This document shows positions 6,366-15,127 of a DNA stretch of 36,515 nucleotides, in pieces; the stretch's first letter is position 1, and each line of letters begins with the position of its first letter. The translations under genes and the position numbers were made by a program. The notes under the pieces were generated by a model. That model did not search any database, had not been told where the DNA came from, and saw only the letters and a program-made list of their open reading frames with translations. Source of the stretch: an uncultured Bacteroidota bacterium (lineage in GTDB: Bacteria > Bacteroidota > Bacteroidia > Chitinophagales > Chitinophagaceae); NCBI GenBank assembly GCA_903835005.1, contig CAILLK010000005.1, positions 1 to 36,515 of the forward strand, given 5' to 3'.

Positions 6366-8024
6366 TTACACCTCAACCAGTTCCTTAGCATTGCTTATGG
6401 CTGCTTCGCTCGGTTGTTCTCCACCTATCATTCTTGCAATAGCCAGTACCCGTTCCTCTTTTTGCAGCACCTTGATCCTGGTAGAGAGGCGCGCATTTTT
6501 ATCTTCTTCCTTATAAACATAAAAATGCCTGGAGCCTTTTGCCGCTACCTGTGGCTGATGCGTGATACAGATCACCTGGTGATAGCCCGACAAGTCTCTG
6601 AGCAACATACTAACCTGCCGTGCAGCCTCGCCTGAGATGCCGGTATCTACCTCATCAAATATCAATGTAGGCATGTGCAGCGCTTCGGCTGTCAGTGATT
6701 TTATGCACAACATTATCCGGCTCATTTCCCCACCCGAAGCTGCCTTCTGCAATGGCTGAAACTGCCCGCTCTTATTGGCATCGAGCATAAACTGCACACT
6801 GTCTGTGCCGTGGGTTGTGGGCAATGTATCTTCAAACTTTACTTTAAACCGCGCATTAGGCATACCCACAAGCGCCAGCAGTTCGTTTATTTTATCGGTA
6901 AACCCCGGAGCTGTCTTTTTCCGTTGTGCCGATAACCGGGCAGCATCGGCAATAAGTTCTTTATATAATACACCTTCCTCCTTTGCCAGCCGCTCAATAG
7001 CATCATTAATGTCCAGTGTTGCTTTAAGTTCTTCTTCCAGTTTGGCTTTCAGTTCAAGGAGTTCAGCTGTTGTTCTTGCCCCATGTTTTTTAAGTAGTTT
7101 GTAGCCAAGGTCCAGCCGCTGCTGCAGTTCTTCCATTATGGCCGGGTCCAGCATTACTTTACTTTCTTCCACTCCGAGCTCTTCTGTAATGTCTTTCAGC
7201 TCCAGCCATACCGAATTAATTCTTTCCTGCACCGGTTTCAGATCGGGCATAACATCTGTAATACTAAGCAGTTGCTGGCTGAGCCTTTTCAGTTCATTTA
7301 CCAGCGGCTGCTCTCCTTCTTCCAGCATCACCCTGCCTGCCTGCAATACACTGATGATCCGTTCCGCATTGCTCATTTGTTTCAATTGCAGCTCAGCTTG
7401 CTCAATTTCTTCAGGTTTAAAGTCTGCCTGCGCCAGTTCATCGTGCAGGTATTGTTTATAGTCGGCTTCTTTCTGCCACAGTGATTGCCGCTCTCGGTTA
7501 TCGGCCAGTTTTTGTTTTATCGATTTGTGCTTGTAATACAGTGCCCGGTAGTTTTCGGCGGCGATAGCGCTGTTGCCGATAGCATCAATGGCCTCCATCT
7601 GAAACTGATCATCTTCCAGCGCCAGGTGCCCGAACTGCTGATGCAGGTCTACCAGTAATGATGTGAGTTTATTGAGCAGGTTCAGCGTTACAGGCGTATC
7701 ATTGATAAAGGCCCTCGATTTTCCGTTCACCGCTATCTCCCTCCTTATAATGCATTGTGTATCATAATCCAATTCTGCCTCTGTCAGCGCTTTTTTAAAT
7801 ACGTCATTTTTACTCACATCAAAATAGCCTTCCACCACCGACTTCTCCTCCTTATTGATCAATACAGATGTATCGGCACGCTCACCGAGTATCAGCGAAA
7901 GCGCCCCCAATATGATACTTTTGCCAGCGCCGGTTTCCCCGGTTACTGTATTCAAATGACCATCCGGCTCTATAACGAGGTGGTCAATTATTGCGTAATT
8001 TTTTATAATGAGTTTCTGAAGCAT
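6366..8024 (-). CDS. recN: DNA repair protein RecN
   Basis: RecN is an SMC-like ATPase that acts at DNA double-strand breaks during recombinational repair. The 552-aa length is normal. The Walker A motif GETGAGKS is at residues 29-36, and the ABC signature ASGGEMSRIM lies in the C-terminal head, followed by Walker B LIFDEVDTG (454-462) and a THQPQVA switch segment. The middle region from about residue 150 to 370 is heptad-rich and Glu/Lys-rich, fitting the coiled coils. The start MLQKLIIKNYAI is canonical. A tandem repeat of an 11-bp unit lies 94-160 bp upstream of the start codon, in the presumed promoter region. The small membrane protein gene follows downstream. Confidence 0.96.
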   Translation of the reverse strand: MLQKLIIKNYAIIDHLVIEPDGHLNTVTGETGAGKSIILGALSLILGERADTSVLINKEEKSVVEGYFDVSKNDVFKKALTEAELDYDTQCIIRREIAVNGKSRAFINDTPVTLNLLNKLTSLLVDLHQQFGHLALEDDQFQMEAIDAIGNSAIAAENYRALYYKHKSIKQKLADNRERQSLWQKEADYKQYLHDELAQADFKPEEIEQAELQLKQMSNAERIISVLQAGRVMLEEGEQPLVNELKRLSQQLLSITDVMPDLKPVQERINSVWLELKDITEELGVEESKVMLDPAIMEELQQRLDLGYKLLKKHGARTTAELLELKAKLEEELKATLDINDAIERLAKEEGVLYKELIADAARLSAQRKKTAPGFTDKINELLALVGMPNARFKVKFEDTLPTTHGTDSVQFMLDANKSGQFQPLQKAASGGEMSRIMLCIKSLTAEALHMPTLIFDEVDTGISGEAARQVSMLLRDLSGYHQVICITHQPQVAAKGSRHFYVYKEEDKNARLSTRIKVLQKEERVLAIARMIGGEQPSEAAISNAKELVEV

Positions 8025-8062
8025 AATTTGGATTGCTGATGTATTCGTTTCTTGTTTTCTTG

Positions 8063-8183
8063 TTTATTATGCTGTTTACCGTGCTTTATTATGCTGTTTA
8101 TTATGCTGTTTCATCAGTTTATCGTGCTTTTATCGTGCTTTTATCGTGCTTTTATCGTGCTTTTATCGTGCTTTTATCGTGCT
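8063..8183. repeat. 11-bp tandem repeat array upstream of recN
   Basis: Six perfect head-to-tail copies of TTTATCGTGCT occupy 8118-8183 (66 bp). They are preceded at 8063-8117 by degenerate relatives of 9-12 bp (TTTATTATGCTG three times, TTTACCGTGC, TTTCATCAG). The array lies between the stop codon of the AlbA-type regulator (8203) and the recN start (8024), so on the minus strand it sits in the recN leader/promoter region. Perfect copies point to recent slippage expansion and likely copy-number variation between strains. Confidence 0.9.
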
Positions 8184-8202
8184 TTTTATATTTAAACATG
8201 GA

Positions 8203-9708
8203 TCATGCAAGTGTTAATAGCTTTTCAGTTGGGAAATAACCTCCGGTTTTTTTACTGCCTTTATATATAATTAGACCGGCATCAATCAGCGTTTTAATGT
8301 TGTTTTTTAGCGGTCTTTCAGAAATATCAATTTTACCAAGTAAATCAACCACCTTAATTCCTGGATTATCTATAATAAACCCGACTACAGCGACTAGTCT
8401 AGATTTTTTTATAAGTTCAGGAACATCTCCAATTATACCTTCGATTACACTTTCAATTTTAAAAGTTAAATCAAAATTTTCAATCCCTTTGTAATCCACA
8501 ACTTCTGTTAAATTACCTGTGGCTTCCTCAATATTTGTTTCAGGTACAGGAATTACCATTTTAAAAACCGCACCTTCTATAAATTCCGGCAATTGTTTCC
8601 CGGAATAATCTTTAGTATAGCGGTTCACATTCAGAACACCGGAACCAAGCTCATCGACCCTGCCTAATTGAAGAAAGAATTTTGCTATGACCGGGTTCTT
8701 TGCGAAAGGTGCAAATTTTTCGGGGTTGATGGGCCCTTCGCCATGGGGGTTATTGGCATTCTGTGTTTCTACTCTATCGTGGTATATGATAAAAGTACAG
8801 GGATGCGCATTGGTATATTCCCTGTGAACGATAAGATTAGCCACTACCTCGCGGAAAATAACCGAGCGCAAGCTCCTCCTTTGGTCTCCCTGCAGGAAAA
8901 AAGGGTCGGGTAAATGCTTGGCAACAAAATCCATTAGCTGGTCGTATGCCTCAATCAGGTTAGTTTGAATGTATAACCTGTCATCATAACGATCCTTATT
9001 TATTATTCTTACAAGGGCGTCGATTTTGTAATGCGGCAAAATTTGCTGAATGGTTTCATCCTTCCCGAAAAGCATAGCGGCAGCAAGTGTATATCCTTCA
9101 ATGCCTGATAATAAATCGCGCCTCCACAGCCCGGCTTTATCAAGAAGTTGTTCATTGCCCAGCAATAGCCAGGGGTGTTCAGGATAATTGCTCCGTATCA
9201 GGTTACGGACTTTGGGAAACAGTTCTTCTTTAAAGTCCGAAAATCTTAAAAAAGGATAAACAATTCCCTCGGTATAATGAGCTCTTTTACGGTTGCAGCA
9301 TTCAGCAATCTGGTGGGCATGGGTAACTTTGAAATCCCCGTCCTTGCTGCGGTCAAAAATAATATTGCCGGTTTTATGCACCTGCGAGCTGGCCGGCACC
9401 TGTATATGAATAATATGTTTTCCCTTTATCTCATAAGTCTGAGGATACAGTATAAAAGGGGGGGCTAACTTTTGAGGGTTGTTCGACAGGTTTACTACAT
9501 TCGCAACCATATTATTTAACGATAAACCATCAACCCCGACAATTTTGCCATCATTACTCACACCTAATATAATATCACCACCATCGCGGTTGAGCATAGC
9601 GCAAATGGTTTCAAACAAGTTGCCCGGCAAAGCGGTTACCGCCTCCTTAAACTCAAGGCGGATGTTTTCTTTTTCTTTCAGTAACCGTTTTACCCGATCA
9701 ATATTCAT
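8203..9708 (-). CDS. AlbA_2/Schlafen-type ATP-binding regulator
   Basis: A 501-aa protein of the 'ATP-binding transcriptional regulator' type. The N-terminal AlbA_2 (Schlafen-like) domain runs over about residues 5-130, with IRLEFKEA (16-23) and GGDIILGV (43-50). A GHKL-type HATPase_c_4 domain covers about 270-400, with REVVANLIVHREY (286-298) and LGRVDELGSGV (348-358). The C-terminal ~70 residues form a predicted winged helix (IDNPGIKVVDLLGKIDISER). Proteins of this layout are common and often lie in mobile or defence-associated regions, but their targets are mostly unknown. It appears to be transcribed alone; recN lies 178 bp downstream, past the repeat array. Confidence 0.85.
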   Translation of the reverse strand: MNIDRVKRLLKEKENIRLEFKEAVTALPGNLFETICAMLNRDGGDIILGVSNDGKIVGVDGLSLNNMVANVVNLSNNPQKLAPPFILYPQTYEIKGKHIIHIQVPASSQVHKTGNIIFDRSKDGDFKVTHAHQIAECCNRKRAHYTEGIVYPFLRFSDFKEELFPKVRNLIRSNYPEHPWLLLGNEQLLDKAGLWRRDLLSGIEGYTLAAAMLFGKDETIQQILPHYKIDALVRIINKDRYDDRLYIQTNLIEAYDQLMDFVAKHLPDPFFLQGDQRRSLRSVIFREVVANLIVHREYTNAHPCTFIIYHDRVETQNANNPHGEGPINPEKFAPFAKNPVIAKFFLQLGRVDELGSGVLNVNRYTKDYSGKQLPEFIEGAVFKMVIPVPETNIEEATGNLTEVVDYKGIENFDLTFKIESVIEGIIGDVPELIKKSRLVAVVGFIIDNPGIKVVDLLGKIDISERPLKNNIKTLIDAGLIIYKGSKKTGGYFPTEKLLTLA

Positions 9709-9787
9709 ATAAAACTATACTGCTGGCAAATCTGTTTTGCTTATTGCCCATAGAAATAAAACGAGTTTAAGTAAAATTTTCTCTTCC

Positions 9788-10978
9788 TCACCCTTTATAC
9801 TCCTGCAGAGCGGCTTCAAGGCAATCCATAGCTGCATTTATATCGTCCTTGTTCAGCACATAGGCTAGTCGCACTTCGTTCTTGCCCTTGCCCGGAGTGG
9901 CATAAAAACCTGCCGCAGGGGCCATCATCACTGTAGCTCCGTTGTGCGAAAAACCTTCCAGCAACCACTGGCAGAATTTTTCACTATCAGCTACCGGCAG
10001 CTTAGCCATAGCATAAAAAGCGCCGCCCGGCAGCGGGCAGGTTACCCCTTTCATAGCCTTCAGCCGCTTTACCAGCAGATCTCGGCGGGAGGTGTATTCG
10101 GCATGTACTTCATCAAAATAATCCAGGGGCAGGTCTACTGCCGCCTCACCCAGTATCTGGGCAAAGGTTGGCGGGCTCAGCCTGGCCTGCGCAAACTTCA
10201 TAGCCGTGTCCAGCACATGCTGGTTGCGGGTTACAAAAGCACCTATCCTGCCGCCGCAGGCACTGTATCTTTTACTTATGGTATCCAGCAGTATGGCATG
10301 CTCTTCCAGCCCTTCGAGAGTAAGGGCCGAAATATGTTTGGCGCCATCATAACAAAACTCCCTGTAGGCCTCATCACTGAGCAGGAACAGGTCATGTTTC
10401 AGGCAGATTTCTCTCAGCACTTCCAGCTCTTCCCTGCTGTACAGATAACCGGTAGGGTTATTTGGATTGCAGATCATTATGGCCTTTGTGCGCGTAGTTA
10501 TCGCCTTCACAAATCCCTCAATGGTAGGTAATGCAAACCCATTCTCAATGCTTGACGGTATAGGCACAACCTTCACACCAGCGCTTACTGCATAACCATT
10601 ATAGTTGGCATAAAAAGGCTCCGGAATAATGATCTCATCACCGGGGTCCATACAGCTCTGTATGGCAAACATTATGGCCTCAGAACCGCCTGTTGTTACT
10701 ATAATCTGGTTGGAGGTAACATCAATGCTATTGCGCTTGTAGTATTCCACCAGTTTCTTGCGATAGCTCTCAAAGCCGGGGCTGGGGCTGTACTCCAGCA
10801 CTTTCATATCGGTATGCTTCACTGCATCCAGAATGGCCTGCGGGGTTTCAATATCGGGCTGGCCAATATTGAGATGATAAACCTTTGTGCCTCTTTTTTT
10901 GGCAGCATCGGCATACGGAACTAATTTACGTATCGGGGAGGGTGGCATATTTGCGCCACGATGTGATATAACCGGCAT
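9788..10978 (-). CDS. Class I PLP-dependent aminotransferase (AspB-like)
   Basis: A fold-type I aminotransferase of 396 aa, resembling aspartate/aromatic aminotransferases of the AspB group. Visible motifs are NIGQPDIETP (37-46), NPNNPTGY (171-178), SDEAYREF (201-208), the PLP-binding SKRYSACGGRIG with Lys236, and a C-terminal VRLAY whose Arg would bind the substrate carboxylate. Substrate preference cannot be read from sequence. The conserved N-terminus MPVISHRGANMPPSPIRKL supports the ATG at 10978. A perfect -7 promoter box at 10983-10990 would then put the transcription start at or next to the start codon, suggesting a leaderless mRNA. The internal ATG at 10948 is the alternative start. 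Confidence 0.92.
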   Translation of the reverse strand: MPVISHRGANMPPSPIRKLVPYADAAKKRGTKVYHLNIGQPDIETPQAILDAVKHTDMKVLEYSPSPGFESYRKKLVEYYKRNSIDVTSNQIIVTTGGSEAIMFAIQSCMDPGDEIIIPEPFYANYNGYAVSAGVKVVPIPSSIENGFALPTIEGFVKAITTRTKAIMICNPNNPTGYLYSREELEVLREICLKHDLFLLSDEAYREFCYDGAKHISALTLEGLEEHAILLDTISKRYSACGGRIGAFVTRNQHVLDTAMKFAQARLSPPTFAQILGEAAVDLPLDYFDEVHAEYTSRRDLLVKRLKAMKGVTCPLPGGAFYAMAKLPVADSEKFCQWLLEGFSHNGATVMMAPAAGFYATPGKGKNEVRLAYVLNKDDINAAMDCLEAALQEYKG

Positions 10979-10982
10979 ACTG

Positions 10983-10990
10983 CAAAGATA
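10983..10990 (-). promoter_or_regulatory. Bacteroidota -7 box at the aminotransferase start
   Basis: TATCTTTG on the minus strand matches TAnnTTTG exactly and ends 4 nt before the ATG at 10978. If it is used, transcription would start within a few bases of that ATG. Confidence 0.4.
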
Positions 10991-11047
10991 ATTGTTATTG
11001 CCGTAGTAAGGTTGGCTGTGAGTTTTTATCGGGGCATTATAAATTCG

Positions 11048-11905
11048 TTACTGAGGCAGCGTAATCGTTTTCACGCTGTCTACCTTACCATGAGAGATAT
11101 ATTGAATCATCCTCACTTTGGGTTTGGCAGTTTCTATAGGTGTTATGTCATCAAATATACCCGCTTCTGGAATATAGGCAACCTTTTTATTGAGCCAGTA
11201 GCCGCTTTGCAGATATTTCGGTTCGGGATAATAAATAAACAGGCATGTACCCTCCTTGATAGATTCGATTATTGGCAGTGATAATTTACTAGGCACCGCA
11301 GGGCAGCCCCAGCTGCGTCCGCACCTTTCCTTTTCGGTTACCATACGGTCGCTCACATAATCAGCGCCATGCACTACTATACCCCGGTCCAGAGCGGCAT
11401 CATTATAACCTTCGTCCATACCATCCAGGTGCAGTGATGTGCCATGCTCGCCCTCGTAAGTATCTTTGGTTATATAAAATCCAAGACTGGTTTTATGCGT
11501 GCTGGCTTTGTTGGAGAAAGTAAGGGAGCAGTCCTCACCCGAGCCCTGCCCGTGGGCTACATAAGTATTAAATAATACTTTTTTCTTATCCAGGTCTATA
11601 ATCCACATCCTGGTGAATGAAGATGGCAGCGCCATATTGCAAATGGTAAGTATATTCTTTTCAGTGCTAAGTTTGCCTGCATTCCTCAAATTGAGATAGC
11701 CATGATAAGCTTTACTGAAAATATCGAAGGGCAATATCTCGCTGTTGTGAAAATCAATCATTTTATACAACCGGGAAATATGGTTTTCCAACCTTATTTC
11801 ATCAGTTACAGAATTATTCTCATCGGCAGTAACCACTTTAGGAGAGAACGCGGCAACCATTATAAGGTAAGCACACACACACACAATCATTTTCTTCATA
11901 ATCAC
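11048..11905 (-). CDS. Murein L,D-transpeptidase catalytic domain (YkuD_2-like)
   Basis: A predicted exported enzyme of the L,D-transpeptidase-like YkuD_2 family (PF13645 type), which acts on peptidoglycan peptides. The 285-aa product starts with a signal peptide (hydrophobic about residues 6-20, likely cleavage near residue 27). The catalytic domain covers about 95-235, with the conserved His179 in VVHGADYVS and the nucleophile Cys201 in GRSWGCPAVP. The upstream GEHGTSLHLDGMD segment fits the family. Whether the N-terminus is MIMKK or begins at the second Met (11899) is open. A perfect -7 box lies about 35 bp upstream. It is separated by about 70 bp from the downstream aminotransferase gene, which has its own promoter-like box. 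Confidence 0.88.
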   Translation of the reverse strand: MIMKKMIVCVCAYLIMVAAFSPKVVTADENNSVTDEIRLENHISRLYKMIDFHNSEILPFDIFSKAYHGYLNLRNAGKLSTEKNILTICNMALPSSFTRMWIIDLDKKKVLFNTYVAHGQGSGEDCSLTFSNKASTHKTSLGFYITKDTYEGEHGTSLHLDGMDEGYNDAALDRGIVVHGADYVSDRMVTEKERCGRSWGCPAVPSKLSLPIIESIKEGTCLFIYYPEPKYLQSGYWLNKKVAYIPEAGIFDDITPIETAKPKVRMIQYISHGKVDSVKTITLPQ

Positions 11906-11939
11906 TCAGTGTTAATACAATAAAGGAAATCGGTTGAAG

Positions 11940-11947
11940 CAAATATA
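11940..11947 (-). promoter_or_regulatory. Bacteroidota -7 box for transpeptidase gene
   Basis: TATATTTG on the minus strand is a perfect TAnnTTTG match, 34 nt before the first ATG. No convincing -33 TTTG is seen. Confidence 0.4.
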
Positions 11948-12104
11948 TGGTATTCATTTGTTAACGCCCACAGAGATACTGATTTTTTGCTTTTTTTTAA
12001 CCCTTTAAAAGGTTTGCAAAAGTACTTCCCTGTGTTGATTAAAATGATTGCATACTCACGAATGAATATTACCATTTCGTTAAATGCCTTAATCGGGGTG
12101 ATGC

Positions 12105-13376
12105 TTAATTGATCATGTCCTTGCCAAAATAAGGTACCAGTGCAGCCGGAATCTTTATCCCCTCTGGTGTCTGGTGGTTTTCAAGCAGGCAGGCTATTAT
12201 CCTTGGCAATGCCAGTGAGCTGCCATTGAGCGAATGCACCAGTTGCATCTTTCCGCTGGCATCCTTAAACCGTATCTTCATCCTGTTGGTCTGGAAGCTT
12301 TCAAAGTTCGATACCGAACTCACCTCCAGCCAGCGTTCCTGAGCGCCACTGTATACTTCAAAATCATAGGTCAGCGCCGAAGTAAAACTCATATCGCCAC
12401 CGCATAGCCTCAGTATCCTGTAGGGAAGTTCCAGAGATTGTATCAATTTTTCCACATGTGCCACCATGCCATCCAGGCTGTCATAGCTTGTAGCCGGGTT
12501 TACCAGTTGCACTACTTCTACCTTATCAAACTGATGCACCCTGTTCAGACCCCTTACATCTTTGCCATAAGAGCCCGCCTCGCGTCTGAAGCAGGGAGAA
12601 TAAGCAGTCATCTTCACCGGCAGCTCACTTTCCTGTATAATGGTGTCGCGGTAAATATTGGTAACCGGCACTTCAGCAGTAGGTATCAGGTAAAGATTAT
12701 CTTCAGTTACATGATACATCTGCCCTTCCTTATCAGGCAGTGAGCCTGTGCCATAAGCGCTGGCCTCATTCACCATAAATGGCGGACAGTATTCTTTATA
12801 ACCAGCTTCAATATTATAATTCAGAAAGTAATTGATCAGCGCCCTTTGCAACCTTGCACCCTGCCCCATAAATACCGGGAAACCGGCCCCTGTTATTTTA
12901 GTGCCCAGCTCCAGGTCCATAAGGCCATATTTAGCCGTCAGCTCCCAATGCGGTAGTTTCTGAGCGCTCAGGTCGGGCCAGGTGCCTGCTTCGCGCACCA
13001 CTTCATTTTCTTCCGGTGTTTTACCCTTAGGCACACTGCTGTGCGGCAGATTGGGCAGGCGCACCAGTATGTCCTGTAGTTCTGTTTCCAGGTTGCCCAG
13101 TTTATCAGCTACATCCTTTATCTGCTCCTTATGCAGTCCCACTTTTTCCTTCAGCAGCTCAGCCTGGTCTTTCTCGCCCTTGGCCATGTGCATGCCTATG
13201 CTTTTCGATGCGCTGTTCACCATGGCCGCCAGGTTATCATTCTCCACCTGTAGCTTACGGCGCTGCTCATCAATATCTATAATCTTATCAACCAGTTCCG
13301 GCTCCTTAAAATTCTTTTTCTTAAGTCCTTCCAGTATCAGTTCCTTATTGGTGCGGAATAAATGTATAGGCAGCAT
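12105..13376 (-). CDS. serS: Serine-tRNA ligase
   Basis: Class II aminoacyl-tRNA synthetase charging tRNA-Ser (and tRNA-Sec where present). The 423-aa length is normal. The N-terminal antiparallel coiled coil that contacts the tRNA long variable arm covers about residues 25-105. The catalytic core shows TAEVPVTN (233-240), motif 2 FRREAGSYGKDVRGLNR (263-279) and motif 3 LALPRIIACLLENHQ near residue 390. The start MLPIHLFRTNKE is canonical. A perfect -7 box lies 23 bp upstream. It appears to be a single-gene unit, with a 977-bp gene-free region upstream. Confidence 0.97.
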   Translation of the reverse strand: MLPIHLFRTNKELILEGLKKKNFKEPELVDKIIDIDEQRRKLQVENDNLAAMVNSASKSIGMHMAKGEKDQAELLKEKVGLHKEQIKDVADKLGNLETELQDILVRLPNLPHSSVPKGKTPEENEVVREAGTWPDLSAQKLPHWELTAKYGLMDLELGTKITGAGFPVFMGQGARLQRALINYFLNYNIEAGYKEYCPPFMVNEASAYGTGSLPDKEGQMYHVTEDNLYLIPTAEVPVTNIYRDTIIQESELPVKMTAYSPCFRREAGSYGKDVRGLNRVHQFDKVEVVQLVNPATSYDSLDGMVAHVEKLIQSLELPYRILRLCGGDMSFTSALTYDFEVYSGAQERWLEVSSVSNFESFQTNRMKIRFKDASGKMQLVHSLNGSSLALPRIIACLLENHQTPEGIKIPAALVPYFGKDMIN

Positions 13377-13399
13377 AAACGCTTAATATAAATGAGCCG

Positions 13400-13407
13400 C
13401 AAAGATA
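13400..13407 (-). promoter_or_regulatory. Bacteroidota -7 box for serS
   Basis: TATCTTTG on the minus strand matches TAnnTTTG exactly, 23 nt before the serS ATG. Confidence 0.45.
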
Positions 13408-13634
13408 ATGGTAATGGGGGAAATGTGGGAGCAAGAAAAGCGAGAAAGAATAGAGTTAAGAATTACGTGTGTTCAATTTATTTATCGTAATGGTAATTCT
13501 GCAGGGATTATACGTTTATAGCCATATATCATACCTGGTTGCCGATGCCAAAGGGGCGCATGTTTCAGTACCAACAGGCAAGGTGTATTGTTCCATTTAT
13601 TGGTAAAACGCCGATTTGATACCATTTAACCTAC

Positions 13635-13667
13635 TAATCACCAATTATGTATAGTTTTTGGTGATTA
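13635..13667. repeat. 10-bp perfect inverted repeat
   Basis: TAATCACCAA (13635-13644) is the reverse complement of TTGGTGATTA (13658-13667), separated by 13 bp. A further CACCAA copy follows at 13672. It may be a protein-binding site or hairpin. Confidence 0.6.
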
Positions 13668-13817
13668 TAACCACCAAATAGGGTATATTTTTGGGGATTA
13701 GGAAAATTTTTTCGTTTCGTGCAGATGTTATGCAGGCCAATACAACTTAGTTCCTAATATCGAAGTATGTTAAAAAACCGGTAACACTGATCTCGGCCTC
13801 GCTGAGTACGGTTTTGT

Positions 13818-13840
13818 TGAAGCATCTCGCTTATGCTTCA
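13818..13840. repeat. 8-bp inverted repeat
   Basis: TGAAGCAT (13818-13825) and ATGCTTCA (13833-13840) enclose a 7-nt loop. There is no T-run, so it is not a typical terminator. Confidence 0.5.
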
Positions 13841-14353
13841 CAAATTTTCCACTTTTTCCATCCTGAATCTCCACAACCATTTATCCTTCAAACCCTTACC
13901 GGAAGTCACTTTTGTGGATATCTTTACTTGGCATTTCCAGCTATCCATTTTACCTTTATGCCGGAATCAGATCATAATAAACCAGGTATTTCTTTTATAA
14001 ATTCAGTGCGGTTTCGGCAATTTTTTTTTTTAGTGCTGTTTTATAATACCCGGCAATTTCAGTATCCACTTGTTCCAAATCAGAAACGACAAATAAATAT
14101 AGGGTGAGTAGGGTATAGATAGGGTGCGAACAGGGTGTAAATTGGAAATTTAAATATAGTTAATAACATCATCCACAAAGAGTTTCGCCGTTTTTACACC
14201 CCATAAATTACCCGAATATTTTTTTCACAACTAGGCATTGCTTCAATCCTAAAGAAATGTATGTTCAAATCCGGATCCTTTTCAAAAACCATCACTCAGA
14301 CAATAATATTTTCTAAATTGCACATGCTTTCATTGCCAAATAAATAACTATAA

Positions 14354-15037
14354 ATGAACAGATTTATCCTGGTCCTTTTCTGTTTTTCAGGGTTCGTGTC
14401 ATTGGCGCAAGATGGTTTTTTTCTCCAACCTATGATTGAGGTTGGCAGTTCCGGTGTTTTAGCACACGATAATCTAAGGCTTGGCACCTATAAAAACGAA
14501 GGCGCTGACAAGGTATCCGTTTTCAACGGTCTGTTGGGGGCAGGCTATCGCGTGAATCATTGGGAAATAAGTTCCGGAATTTTCTTCCTCAGATCGGGCT
14601 ATTTTGAGCATACTGTTAGCGGCTATCAGTTTCTTACAGACACTAAAACCACGCAATACTATGATCATATTGCACTTCCAGTTATAGCCGGTTACCAGTT
14701 CAGGATGGGTAAACTATTCAGTATGACTCCTGGTTTTGGCTACGAAATTTCTTATAACTATTCCGATAACAAAACGGTCAATCAGGATGGAGTGGTAGCA
14801 AAGTACAAATTAACAGGAAGTAGTTTTACAAATCAGTACAAGTCAGCTAGTCTCTGGACCCTCATGCGGCTTGAATTTGAGTATACACTCAATAAAAAAA
14901 TCATAATTGTAGCCGGCCCTGAATTTCATGATATGATATCATCAATGCTGCCGCCCGGTTATAATATAGCTGCTTACCAGTACAGTCGTATCTTTTCTTT
15001 GAATGGAGGCATTATATGGAATTTCGTTAAAAAGTAA
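14354..15037 (+). CDS. PorT-like outer-membrane beta-barrel protein
   Basis: A predicted outer-membrane protein of 227 aa with a short signal peptide (MNRFILVLFCFSGFVSLAQ, cleavage after about residue 19). The mature part shows alternating hydrophobic/polar strands ending in aromatic residues, for example INHWEIS-like and YSRIFSLNGGIIWNF segments, and ends in a strand close to the C-terminus. This is the pattern of the 8-stranded 'outer membrane beta-barrel' family that is abundant in Bacteroidota. No ligand or partner can be inferred. A second barrel gene follows 90 bp downstream on the same strand, so the two may form one unit. Confidence 0.7.
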   Translation: MNRFILVLFCFSGFVSLAQDGFFLQPMIEVGSSGVLAHDNLRLGTYKNEGADKVSVFNGLLGAGYRVNHWEISSGIFFLRSGYFEHTVSGYQFLTDTKTTQYYDHIALPVIAGYQFRMGKLFSMTPGFGYEISYNYSDNKTVNQDGVVAKYKLTGSSFTNQYKSASLWTLMRLEFEYTLNKKIIIVAGPEFHDMISSMLPPGYNIAAYQYSRIFSLNGGIIWNFVKK

Positions 15038-15127
15038 CTGGCCAAAGAATAAATGCAAGGGAAATTTTGTTATCTGCCACTAATTGAAGGTTTCGAAATA
15101 GTTAAATATAAAAGTTGTACAACCATT

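Larger units (their letters stand above)
13408..14353. other. Gene-free AT-rich intergenic region
   Basis: No convincing gene on either strand. The only ORF of note (13814-14107, plus) is Phe/Leu-rich and does not look like protein. The stretch contains two inverted repeats (13635-13667 and 13818-13840) and four AGGGT direct repeats at 14101, 14110, 14121 and 14132, spaced 9-11 bp. No tRNA, terminator with a T-run, or transposase remnant was recognised. It could be the remains of a lost gene or a regulatory region. Confidence 0.6.

Noticed and set aside
8118..8183. Short regularly repeated units as a CRISPR array
   Set aside because: The units are 11 bp and abut directly with no spacers, and no cas genes are nearby. 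It is a simple tandem repeat.
8033..8239. 68-codon ORF across the recN upstream region
   Set aside because: Its protein is a translation of the 11-bp tandem repeat and low-complexity T-rich DNA, not a plausible gene.
13814..14107. 97-codon ORF in the serS-barrel gap
   Set aside because: Phe-rich composition without a signal peptide or membrane pattern, no recognisable family, and no promoter or ribosome site. Probably chance.
13911..14183. TGTGGAT-containing sites as DnaA boxes of an origin
   Set aside because: Only two imperfect matches, no cluster, no adjacent dnaA/dnaN and no clear AT-rich unwinding repeats.
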